Part shown: piece by piece, positions 34,791-42,907 of the stretch
How positions within the stretch are numbered: the stretch's first letter is position 1
Layout: the number at the start of each line of letters is the position of its first letter
Assembly (NCBI RefSeq): GCF_000720765.1
Contig: NZ_JODC01000020.1
Span: 72,346 to 136,345, forward strand
From: Streptomyces sp. NRRL S-646
GTDB lineage: Bacteria > Actinomycetota > Actinomycetes > Streptomycetales > Streptomycetaceae
Direction of reading: 5' to 3'
Length of the DNA: 64,000 bases
The notes under the pieces: model-generated
Database searches by the model: none
Seen by the model: the letters and a program-made list of their open reading frames with translations, nothing else
Told to the model about the DNA's origin: nothing
Made by a program: the position numbers and the translations under genes

Positions 34791-35569
34791 GCACGTTGGC
34801 GTACGACGGGACCGCCCTTCTGGGCCGCCAGCTGCGGCGGATGCGGAACAACCCGGGGTTGCTGATCCTCACTCAGACGATGCCGATCAGCATGCTGCTG
34901 TTCTTCGGCTACGTCTTCGGCAGCGCGCTGGCGATGCCGGGCGGGGAGTACCGGTCCTTCCTGGTGCCGGGACTGCTGGTGGCGACGGCCGCGAACGGGA
35001 TCATGACCGGCATGTTCCAGGCCGCCCAGGACACCCACCGGGGTGTCATGGACCGGTTCCGGACGCTGCCGATCAACCGGGCCGCCGTACCGCTCGGGCA
35101 GGCCGTGGCGGATGTCGTCGTCACGGCCGCAGGCACGGTGCCGTTCCTGTTGGTGGGGCTCGCGGTGGGGTGGCGGGTCGAGGGCAGCGCGTTCGATGCG
35201 GTGGGCGCCGTATGCCTGTTGCTGCTGTTCCGGTTCGCGACGACCTGGATCGGGATCTTCCTCGGCCTGCTCACCCGGAACGAGGAGGCCGCGGGGCAGC
35301 TGGGCGGGGCGACCTTCATGCTGCCGCTGCTGTCCAACGCGTACATCCCGACGGACGGTCTGCCGGGCTGGCTGCGCACGGTCGCCGAGTGGAATCCGAT
35401 CAGCGCGGTGACGACGGCCCTGCGGGACCTCTTCGGCAATGCGCCGGTGCCGGGGGACGCTGCCTGGCCGGTGGCGCACCCGATCGCCGGGTCACTGCTG
35501 TGGTGCGCCGTGCTGATCGCGGTGTTCCTGCCGCTCGCGGTGCGCAGATACGCACACGGGGAGCGATGA
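34787..35569 (+). CDS. ABC-2 type permease, DrrB-like
   Basis: 260 residues with six membrane helices (FFGYVFGSALAM, TVPFLLVGLAVGW, GAVCLLLLFRFATTWIGIFLGLL, SLLWCAVLIAVFLPLAVRRYAHG). Coupled to the ATPase by a 4-nt overlap. Together they form an exporter of an amphipathic compound, likely an antibiotic, under the TetR. Confidence 0.93.
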   Translation: MSTLAYDGTALLGRQLRRMRNNPGLLILTQTMPISMLLFFGYVFGSALAMPGGEYRSFLVPGLLVATAANGIMTGMFQAAQDTHRGVMDRFRTLPINRAAVPLGQAVADVVVTAAGTVPFLLVGLAVGWRVEGSAFDAVGAVCLLLLFRFATTWIGIFLGLLTRNEEAAGQLGGATFMLPLLSNAYIPTDGLPGWLRTVAEWNPISAVTTALRDLFGNAPVPGDAAWPVAHPIAGSLLWCAVLIAVFLPLAVRRYAHGER

Positions 35570-35791
35570 ACGGTCACCCCTCCGAGGAGCGCCGAAGCTC
35601 GTTCGAGGGGGAGTCGAGAGCCGTCGGTGCCGGGCGGGGACGGGGCATCGGACGGGAGCGCGGGCCGCGCCGGGGTGCCGCACCTGGACATCGCTGCTGT
35701 GCCGTGGGGATGACGGACGACGAGTTCGCAGCGATGCGCCGGGACGGTGCGGTCACCCGGGCACGGACCACGCGGGGAGCGCCGGTGTAGC

Positions 35792-36061
35792 TCAGCGCCC
35801 GCCGAACAGCGAACGACGCAGTCGGCGCAGCGGCGCGAAGAGCAGCACACGGCTGATCCGGTTGCCCCTGGCGCTGCGCTCACGTGGAGTGTCACGCGCG
35901 GTCAGCTCGCGCATCAGCGAGGTCGCCTCGGCCGTCTCGCGCTGTGGGACGGCCGGGCCGCCCAGCACCGAGAGATGGCGGTCGAGACGCGAACTGGTCG
36001 CGCTGCTCCCGCAGGTGATCGCAGGGACCCTGGCCCTGCTGCGCACTGTTATCTGTTCCAT
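35792..36061 (-). CDS. Small basic conserved hypothetical protein
   Basis: 89 residues from MEQITVRSR; start chosen because GGGGAGTGAC directly precedes it. Not recognised. Basic, with a C-terminal RRLRRSLFGGR tail and a Thr/Arg-rich middle; no signal peptide or membrane helix. Between the ABC exporter and the anti-sigma gene, on its own. The 220 bp before it (35570-35791) holds an unsupported 74-codon open frame only. Confidence 0.6.
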   Translation of the reverse strand: MEQITVRSRARVPAITCGSSATSSRLDRHLSVLGGPAVPQRETAEATSLMRELTARDTPRERSARGNRISRVLLFAPLRRLRRSLFGGR

Positions 36062-36187
36062 GTCACTCCCCACCCGTACGAGTCCACCCGGCCCGGGCAG
36101 GGTAACCCTATCGCTCCCTCGGGGCACTCGTGTATCGCGGTCACAGGATTCACCTTCCCCATAAGGGTGTTGACGACTCCTCCATGG

Positions 36188-37009
36188 TCACTCTCCGAAT
36201 CCAACCGATTTCAGGGCGAGTTGGACAATGGGCTGGCTGGTGGGCTGCGGTGAGCCACCGTCGGGTTCGACGGTCACTGCGAGTGACGTGGCCGACTTGC
36301 TGAGGTCGGTCGCGACCAAGGGCGTGTCGCCGCCCCCGAACAGCCCCAGGGAACGCGGTTGCGCATCGGGGCGCATGAGCCACAGCTGGTGCACGCGTCC
36401 GCTGGGCAGGGCGTCGTATCCGCTGAGCGTGACGACCGCCTGCCCCTGAGATGCGGAGGCGACCGCTCCGATACTTCGGCCCTGGGGGTCCCTGCGGGTG
36501 GTCGCGCGGGCGTCGGGAGCTGCGAGAACGTGGGCGATCTCACGTGCCTGGGCGCGCTCGGCGTCCAGCTTGTCCTGGGTCCGGTTCGCCTGGACGGCGA
36601 AGAGCGAGGCGACGACGAGGGCCGCGGCGGCCGTCGCCGTGGCGAACGGCACGAAGAAGGGGCGGCGCTCGCGCGGCGCACGGGAGCGTCCCGGCGGCGG
36701 CTGCGTGCCCCAGACGTGCGGCGGCAGCTGGGGCGTGTGCTCCCTCGCGACCGGCCCCGCCTGCTGCGGAGTGGCACGCACGGCGGCCAGCACCCGGTCG
36801 CGCATCGCGGCCGGCGGCGGGGCTGCCGTGGACCAGGCGAGGCGCACGGCGTCCTCGGACAGGGCGCGCACCTCGGCACCGCAGCGCTCGCAGTTCTTGA
36901 GGTGCCGCTCGAAGCGGACCCGCTCCGCGGGCTCCAGCGCGTCGAGCGCATAGGGGGCCGCGAGGGAGTGCAGATCCCCGCGGCGGAACAGTCGGGCAAG
37001 GAGACTCAT
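36188..37009 (-). CDS. Anti-sigma factor, RskA-type with zinc (ZAS) domain
   Basis: 273 residues. N-terminal cytosolic ZAS motif: HLKNCERC (Hx3Cx2C, His40-Cys47), one TM helix at about 124-145 (ATAAAALVVASLFAVQANR), and an extracytoplasmic RskA domain (about 160-270; GYDALPSGRVHQLWLMRPD). Holds an ECF sigma factor inactive until an envelope or redox signal releases it. ATG overlaps the sigma gene stop (ATGA) after GGAGGTGTC, so the two are made together. Confidence 0.93.
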   Translation of the reverse strand: MSLLARLFRRGDLHSLAAPYALDALEPAERVRFERHLKNCERCGAEVRALSEDAVRLAWSTAAPPPAAMRDRVLAAVRATPQQAGPVAREHTPQLPPHVWGTQPPPGRSRAPRERRPFFVPFATATAAAALVVASLFAVQANRTQDKLDAERAQAREIAHVLAAPDARATTRRDPQGRSIGAVASASQGQAVVTLSGYDALPSGRVHQLWLMRPDAQPRSLGLFGGGDTPLVATDLSKSATSLAVTVEPDGGSPQPTSQPIVQLALKSVGFGE

Positions 37010-37548
37010 GCGACACCTCCCAGGCACTTGCGCAGCTGGGTGAGTCCGTCGCGCATCCGGGTCTTGACCGTGCCCAGCGGCAGGGAGAGCCGCTCGGCCA
37101 CTTCACGGTACGTGTAGCCGTCGTAGTAGGCGAGGGTGACGGACTGGCGCTGCAGGGTGGTGAGTCGGTCCAGGCAGCGGCGTACCCACTCGCGTTCGAG
37201 GCCCGCCTCGACCTCTTCGGTGACCTGGTCGAAGGCGGGGTGGTGGGCCCGGCGTGCCTCGCGCTGTTCGCGGTCGACGGCGGCGCGGGCGCTGCGCACC
37301 CGGTCGACGGCGCGACGGTGGGCGAGGGTGAGGATCCAGGACAGGGCGCTGCCGCGGCCGGGGTCGAACCGGCCCGCGGAGCGCCAGAGTTCGAGCAGCA
37401 CTTCCTGGGCCACCTCCTCCGACTGTGCGGGGTCGCGTACGACCCGGCGGACCAGTCCGAACACCGGACCGGACACCAGGCCGTACAGCTCCTCGAATGC
37501 CTTCTGGTCGCCGCCTGCCACGAGTACCAGAAGCTCGTCCGCCTCCAC
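37006..37548 (-). CDS. ECF sigma factor, SigK-like
   Basis: 180 residues from GTG at 37548, chosen because GGAGAGGGGGACC precedes it; an ATG at 37599 has no ribosome site. Sigma-70 region 2 at about 15-85 (FEELYGLVSGPVFGLVRRVVRDPAQSEEVAQEVLLELW), region 4 at about 125-175 (CLDRLTTLQRQSVTLAYYDGYTYREVAERLSLPLGTVKTRMRDGL). With the RskA-type anti-sigma it forms a SigK/RskA-type pair. Divergent from the DUF4331 gene, a probable regulon member. Confidence 0.94.
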   Translation of the reverse strand: MEADELLVLVAGGDQKAFEELYGLVSGPVFGLVRRVVRDPAQSEEVAQEVLLELWRSAGRFDPGRGSALSWILTLAHRRAVDRVRSARAAVDREQREARRAHHPAFDQVTEEVEAGLEREWVRRCLDRLTTLQRQSVTLAYYDGYTYREVAERLSLPLGTVKTRMRDGLTQLRKCLGGVA

Positions 37549-37798
37549 TCGGTCCCCCTCTCCCCGGCCGCATGGGCCCCGTCCCGTCACACCAGGCATT
37601 CGCAACGAACGCACCTCCGGATGGGGTACGGATCAGCGCGCTCGAAACGCGGGTCCACGCCCCACCAAAGAAGTTTTGCGGCTCGACTGAAACAAGATCA
37701 GGGGTTTGCCGTAAAGACGTTTGAGATTCCACCAATCCACTCCGGCGACCGCTCCGAATCAGCGTTCGTCAGGCAAGTTGGGACTGAGGACGGACGGC

Positions 37799-39331
37799 AT
37801 GACACCTATCTCCAGGAGCGGCTCGGGACGCAGGAGCATCGCGACCCTGATAGCCAGTGCGCTGGCCGCCGGCGGGCTCACGGCCGCCGGTGTGGCCACG
37901 CTGGTACCGGGGGCGGCCTCCGCCTCCAGCCACCGGGAGGCCCCGCTGATCTCGGGGCAGCCCCAGTACGACAACACGGACCTGTACGCGTTCGTCAGCC
38001 CGGACAAGCCGGACACCACGACGGTCATCGCGAACTTCATCCCGTTCGAGGAACCGGCGGGCGGCCCGAACTTCTACCAGTTCGGCGACGACGCCCAGTA
38101 CGACATCCACATCGACAACAACGGTGACGCGCAGGACGATCTGCTGCTGCGCTACACGTTCAAGACGCAGACGAAGAACAAGAAGTCGTTCCTGTACAAC
38201 ACGGGCGTGGTCAGCAACCTGGCCGACCCGGACCTGAACATCACGCAGACGTACGACATCGAGGTCGTCAAGCTGAGGCACGGCAAGGCCGTGTACCGCT
38301 CGAAGCTCGCCGACGACGTTCCGGTGGCGCCGTCGGACGTGGGCAAGGCGTCGATGCCGGACTACAACAAGCTGCGCGAGCAGGCGATCTACAAGCTTCC
38401 CAACGGCGCGCAGACCTTCGCCGGGCAGGCGGACGACCCCTTCTTCGCCGACCTGCGCGTCTTCGACCTGCTGTACGGCGGGAACCTCTCCGAGGTCGGG
38501 CGGGACACCCTCAAGGGCTACAACGTCAACTCGATCGCCCTGCAGGTTCCGACGGACATGATCACCGAGTCGGAGAAGCAGCCGGTCGTCGGCATCTGGT
38601 CGACCGTGCAGCGCAGGAACGCGCGGGGCTACTACGAGCAGGTCTCACGTCTGGGCAACCCGCTCGTCAACGAGGTCGTCAACCCGATCAAGGACAAGGA
38701 CAAGTTCAACGCGTCCTCGCCCGCGTACGACGGGCAGTTCCTGAAGAACGTGACCAACCCGGAGCTGCCGAAGCTCATCGAGTCGATCTACAAGATCAAG
38801 GCTCCGTCGGAGCCGCGCAACGACCTCGTCGACGTGTTCCTGAAGGGCGTCAAGGGCCTCAACCAGCCGCCGTACGTGCGTCCGGCGGAAGAGCTGCGCC
38901 TGAACACGTCCATCAAACCGACCGCCTATCCGAAGCGGCTGGGCGTCCTCGACGGTGACAACGCGGGCTTCCCGAACGGGCGCCGGCTCACCGACGATGT
39001 GATCGACGAGGCGCTCCAGGTCGTGGAGGGCGAACTGGTCGGCTCCAAGAACGACCTGGGCGACGCGGTCGACAAGAACGACAAGAGCTTCGGCAAGTAC
39101 TTCCCGTACCTGGCCAACCCGACGTCCGGCTCGCGCGGTGCGACGGCCAAGGGCGTCAGCAGCGGCAGCGACGTCAAGAGCCAGCTCGGTGACGCCCTGC
39201 AGCCCGCGTCGGCCGGTGGCATGAACAACACCACGCTGATCGCGGCCTCGGCCGGTGGCGGAGCTGCCGGTATCGCTCTGATCGGCGCGGGCCTCATGTG
39301 GTGGCGCCGGATGCGGAGCCGGGTCTACTAG
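37799..39331 (+). CDS. Exported DUF4331 domain protein with C-terminal membrane anchor
   Basis: 510 residues. Signal with RR and a hydrophobic run (ATLIASALAAGGLTAAGVATLVPG, about 15-38), family motif SHREAPLISGQPQYDNTDLYAFVSP, long beta-rich ectodomain, then a C-terminal TM (LIAASAGGGAAGIALIGAGLMWW, about 480-502) and a basic tail. Function of DUF4331 is unknown. First of three same-strand envelope genes (DUF4331, TPR, NicO-like) and divergent from sigK-type genes, suggesting a shared stress module. Confidence 0.9.
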   Translation: MTPISRSGSGRRSIATLIASALAAGGLTAAGVATLVPGAASASSHREAPLISGQPQYDNTDLYAFVSPDKPDTTTVIANFIPFEEPAGGPNFYQFGDDAQYDIHIDNNGDAQDDLLLRYTFKTQTKNKKSFLYNTGVVSNLADPDLNITQTYDIEVVKLRHGKAVYRSKLADDVPVAPSDVGKASMPDYNKLREQAIYKLPNGAQTFAGQADDPFFADLRVFDLLYGGNLSEVGRDTLKGYNVNSIALQVPTDMITESEKQPVVGIWSTVQRRNARGYYEQVSRLGNPLVNEVVNPIKDKDKFNASSPAYDGQFLKNVTNPELPKLIESIYKIKAPSEPRNDLVDVFLKGVKGLNQPPYVRPAEELRLNTSIKPTAYPKRLGVLDGDNAGFPNGRRLTDDVIDEALQVVEGELVGSKNDLGDAVDKNDKSFGKYFPYLANPTSGSRGATAKGVSSGSDVKSQLGDALQPASAGGMNNTTLIAASAGGGAAGIALIGAGLMWWRRMRSRVY

Positions 39332-39503
39332 GCCGCCCCCGACGGCGGATCGGGCGGACTCTTCGGAGCGGCAGCCGCCCGATCCGCGGATCTCGCACCA
39401 CCCACAGTCTGGCGCGGCCCGCACGTACTCATCCCCCACGGTGCGGGCCGCGCCGCTTCCAGCGGCAACTTTCTTGTCCTGCACGGCACTTGAGGAGAGG
39501 GCA

Positions 39504-41099
39504 ATGACCCCGGGTACGAACGACAGCGAGGACCGCCCCGCGGAGGGTGGCGGGACCGGTAGTGAGTCGTCTGCGGGTTCGTCGGGGCTGGTCGCGCCCA
39601 CGCGCCGGAGTCGCACATCTACACGCCCCGCGCCCCTTGAGGGAGTTGCCGGGCCGGAGTCGAAAGCAGCCGTCAGCACCCCCGAAGGCAAGTGCGTCGA
39701 TTCCCCGGAGGATGTCTCCGCCGACGAGCGAGTCACCGCTGTGCGTCGCGTCGCTGCTGCTGGACGCCGGTGGCACATCGGTCAACTGACCGGGCTCGCC
39801 GCCCTGTTGGCCGTCGCGCTCACCGGTGGTTCCATCGCGTACGGCGCCATCCGGGACGGTGGGACCACGGCCGTTGCCGATGCGCCCAGCGCGTTGTCTC
39901 CGGCGTTGCTGAACAGCGGGAACATCGACGCGAGCATCCTCTCCCTGCAGGCCCATCTCAAGGCGCAGCCAAGGGACTTCGGCAGCTGGGCGAGTCTCGG
40001 GCTCGCCTATGTCGAGCAGGCCCGCACCAAGGGCGACCCCTCCCGTTACCCGCAGGCCGACAAGGCCCTCAAGCGCTCCCTCGCCGTGAAGCCCGGCAAC
40101 GAGCAGGCCATCACCGGGCAGGCGGCCCTCGCCGCGGCCCGGCACGACTTCAAGGACGCCCTGAACTACGCCGACCAGGTGCTGAAGGAGAACCCCTACA
40201 GCCAGAACGCCCTCTCCTCCCGTATCGACGCCCTCGTCGAACTCGGCCGCTACGCCGACGCGTCGAAGGCGGCCGACACCGCGGACTCACGGCGCCCGGG
40301 CATCCCCGTCTTCACCCGGTACGCGTATGTGCACGAGCTGCGCGGGGACGTGAGGACGGCCCGCCGGATCCTGGAGCAGGCCCTCGGCACCGCCAGCACC
40401 AAGGGCGACATCTCCTACGTCGCCTTCCAGCTCGGCCAACTCGCCTGGAACCAGGGCGACTACAAGACCGCGGTCGGCCACTACGCCCGCGCCCTCGCCG
40501 CCGACGACAACTACCTGCCGGCGCTGGAGGGGCGGGCCCGCGCCGAGTACGCGAGCGGCGACAGGGCGACCGGGCTCAGGGACATGGAGCAGCTCGTCGC
40601 CCGCTACCCGCTGCCCCAACCCCTCGTGGAACTCGGCGAGATGTACGAGGCCCGCGGCGCCGAGGGCGACAGGGCGAAGGCCCGCGACCAGTACGCCCTG
40701 GTCGACGCCTGGATCGCCCTCGCACGCGCCAACGGCGTCAACGCCGACCTCGACACCGCCCTCGCGGCGGCCGACCACGGCGACAGGGCCGCGGCCCTGC
40801 GCGCCGCCCGCGCCGAGTGGGCCCGCCGCCACACCGTGCACACCGCGGACGCCCTGGCCTGGGCACTGCACGTCAACGGCAAGGACGCCCAGGCCCTCCC
40901 GTACGCCCGGCAGGCGACGGCCACCGGCTACCGCAACGCCTCGTTCCTCTACCACCGCGGCATGATCGAACGCGCCACCGGGCGTGCGTCGGACGCCCGC
41001 GGCTCCCTCAAGGCGGCGCTGGAACTCAACCCCGGCTTCTCGCCACTGGGCGCCCGCGAAGCCCGTAAGGCACTCGAAGACCTGGAGGCGGCGAAGTGA
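39504..41099 (+). CDS. Membrane-anchored TPR protein carrying a repeat-derived segment
   Basis: 531 residues from ATG after GAGGAGAGG. N-terminal disordered cytosolic part (1-90), one TM (LTGLAALLAVALTGGSIAYGAI, about 94-115), then an extracytoplasmic series of TPRs (about 150-525; ASILSLQAHLKAQPRDFGSWASLGLAYVEQA, ...RHDFKDALNYADQVLKENPYSQNALSS). Residues about 24-46 (SGLVAPTRRSRTSTRPAPLEG) are encoded by a copy of the dispersed repeat family. Overlaps the NicO-like gene by GTGA, so the two act together. Confidence 0.88.
   Translation: MTPGTNDSEDRPAEGGGTGSESSAGSSGLVAPTRRSRTSTRPAPLEGVAGPESKAAVSTPEGKCVDSPEDVSADERVTAVRRVAAAGRRWHIGQLTGLAALLAVALTGGSIAYGAIRDGGTTAVADAPSALSPALLNSGNIDASILSLQAHLKAQPRDFGSWASLGLAYVEQARTKGDPSRYPQADKALKRSLAVKPGNEQAITGQAALAAARHDFKDALNYADQVLKENPYSQNALSSRIDALVELGRYADASKAADTADSRRPGIPVFTRYAYVHELRGDVRTARRILEQALGTASTKGDISYVAFQLGQLAWNQGDYKTAVGHYARALAADDNYLPALEGRARAEYASGDRATGLRDMEQLVARYPLPQPLVELGEMYEARGAEGDRAKARDQYALVDAWIALARANGVNADLDTALAAADHGDRAAALRAARAEWARRHTVHTADALAWALHVNGKDAQALPYARQATATGYRNASFLYHRGMIERATGRASDARGSLKAALELNPGFSPLGAREARKALEDLEAAK
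39571..39640 (+). repeat. Dispersed repeat, copy 4, embedded in the TPR gene
   Basis: CTGGTCGCGCCCACGCGCCG continues as GAGTCGCACATCTACACGCC and CCGCGCCCCTT, nearly identical to the reverse complement of the copy at 56481-56560 over about 70 bases. It is open in frame and codes part of the cytosolic N-terminus. Confidence 0.75.
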
Positions 41100-42844
41100 A
41101 CCCCCGTCGATTGCTCGCCTCCACCGGGGCCGTCCTCACGGCGGCCTGCGCGCTCGCGCTGGTACCTTCCACCGGCGCGAGCGCGCACCCTCTCGGCAAC
41201 TTCACCGTCAACCGCTACGACGGCCTGGTGGCGGCCCCCGGCAAGCTCCGCGTGGACCACGTCGAGGACCTCGCCGAAATCCCGGCCACCCAGGCCAAGC
41301 CCGACATCAAGCGGCTGGGCATGACCGAGTGGGCGAAGGAGCGGTGTGCGAAGGCGGCCGAGGGCAGCAAGGTCACCGTGGACGGACAGCCGACCGCCCT
41401 GACCGTCGGCAGCAGCAAGGCGCAACTGCGGCCGGGTCAGGCGGGGCTGAACACCCTCCGGGTGGAGTGCCGGCTGACCGCGCCGCTCCCCAAGGGCGAC
41501 AGCGTGACCCTCGGCTTCCACAGCGAGGGCGCCACCTCCGGGCCCGGCTGGCGGGAGATCACCGCGCGCGGCGACCGTATGACGCTCACCGCGACGGACG
41601 TACCGAAGACCTCGGTGTCCCATGAACTCACCAGCTATCCCAAGGAGTTGCTCTCCTCCCCCGCCGACACCTCCACCGCCTCCCTGCGCGTACGCCCCGG
41701 CGGACCGGCCCTGGCCGAGGAGCGGCAGGGCGCCCCTGCGGCCTCCGTGCTGCCGCGCGGCGCCGACCGCTGGACGCAGGCCCTGAACAACCTGGTCGCC
41801 CGCCACGACCTCACCTTCGGCTTCGCCGCGCTCTCGCTGCTCATCGCGGTCGTCCTGGGTGCGATGCACGCGCTCGCCCCGGGCCACGGCAAGACCCTGA
41901 TGGCCGCGACGGCAGCCGCCCGCGGTGGCCGCGCCCGCCTCAAGGACGTCATGCCTCTGGCCGCCTCGGTCACGGTCACCCACACCCTGGGCGTGGTCGC
42001 CCTCGGCCTCCTGGTCACAGCCGGCTCGGCGGCGGCCCCCTCGGTGATCACCTGGCTGGGCATCGCAAGCGGCGTCCTGGTGACCTGCGCGGGCGCCACG
42101 CTCGTACGCCGAGCCTGGCGCAACCGCAGCCCCGGACACGGACACACCCATGCCCCCGAGCACGCCCACGATCACGGGCATTCGCACGACCACGACCACC
42201 CGCACCCCCACGGCCCCGGCGGCCATACGCACCCGCACGAGACCACCGAGCCCGAGGAACGCGCTCTGGTCCTGGTCGCCGCCCATACCGAAACCGCCTC
42301 GACGGCAGCGGAGCCCCACATCCACACGCACTCCCCCGGCCACCCACACGAGCACGATCATGAGCACGACCACCCCCACGGCCACGATCACGACCACAGC
42401 CCCACCCACCACTCCGATCACACGCACCCCCACCCCCATCCCCACTCACACACCGTCGAGCACACCCACGGCGGCTTCACCCACACCCACTCCGTCGCCC
42501 CCACCCTGCGCGGCACGATCCTGCTGGGCTTCGCCGGTGGCCTCGTGCCGAGTCCCTCCGCGGTCGTCGTGCTCGTGGGCGCGGCGGCGCTCGGCCAGGC
42601 CTGGTTCGGGCTGCTGCTGGTCGTGGCGTACGGCGTCGGGCTGGCCCTCACCCTCACCGCGGCGGGGTTCGCCGTCGTCAAGCTGGGTACCGGGATGAAC
42701 CGTGTGCTGGACAGACGCCCCCGCTGGACCACCCACCCGATGGCGGTCCTCGTCCGCAGGACCGCGCCCCTGGGCTCGGCGTTCCTCGTCGTGTCGCTCG
42801 GAATCGGACTGGTGCTCAAGGGGGCGGCATCCGCACTCGGCTGA
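41096..42844 (+). CDS. NicO/RcnA-like metal-efflux-type membrane protein with His-rich loop
   Basis: 582 residues from GTG overlapping the TPR stop. Signal peptide (about 10-30), ectodomain (30-230, VNRYDGLVAAPGKLRVDHVEDLAEIPA), then the NicO core: helix with AMHALAPGHGKTLM (HxxxPGHGK), a giant His-rich cytosolic loop (about 345-460; dozens of His in HGHTHAPEHAHDHGHSHDH-type runs), and the second half FAGGLVPSPSAVVVL. NicO/RcnA proteins move Ni/Co. Linked to DUF4331 and TPR envelope genes; metal identity unknown. Confidence 0.9.
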   Translation: MNPRRLLASTGAVLTAACALALVPSTGASAHPLGNFTVNRYDGLVAAPGKLRVDHVEDLAEIPATQAKPDIKRLGMTEWAKERCAKAAEGSKVTVDGQPTALTVGSSKAQLRPGQAGLNTLRVECRLTAPLPKGDSVTLGFHSEGATSGPGWREITARGDRMTLTATDVPKTSVSHELTSYPKELLSSPADTSTASLRVRPGGPALAEERQGAPAASVLPRGADRWTQALNNLVARHDLTFGFAALSLLIAVVLGAMHALAPGHGKTLMAATAAARGGRARLKDVMPLAASVTVTHTLGVVALGLLVTAGSAAAPSVITWLGIASGVLVTCAGATLVRRAWRNRSPGHGHTHAPEHAHDHGHSHDHDHPHPHGPGGHTHPHETTEPEERALVLVAAHTETASTAAEPHIHTHSPGHPHEHDHEHDHPHGHDHDHSPTHHSDHTHPHPHPHSHTVEHTHGGFTHTHSVAPTLRGTILLGFAGGLVPSPSAVVVLVGAAALGQAWFGLLLVVAYGVGLALTLTAAGFAVVKLGTGMNRVLDRRPRWTTHPMAVLVRRTAPLGSAFLVVSLGIGLVLKGAASALG

Positions 42845-42907
42845 GCTACGTTGGGGAAGAAAGCGCACGGAGTGGAGAAAACACGCGGATGCGAATGGGG
42901 GACGCCC

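Noticed and set aside
35566..35790. 74-codon frame overlapping the permease stop (ATGA)
   Set aside because: Coupling overlap is attractive, but the product (Arg/Gly-rich, no hydrophobic core) and the lack of third-position bias argue against coding.
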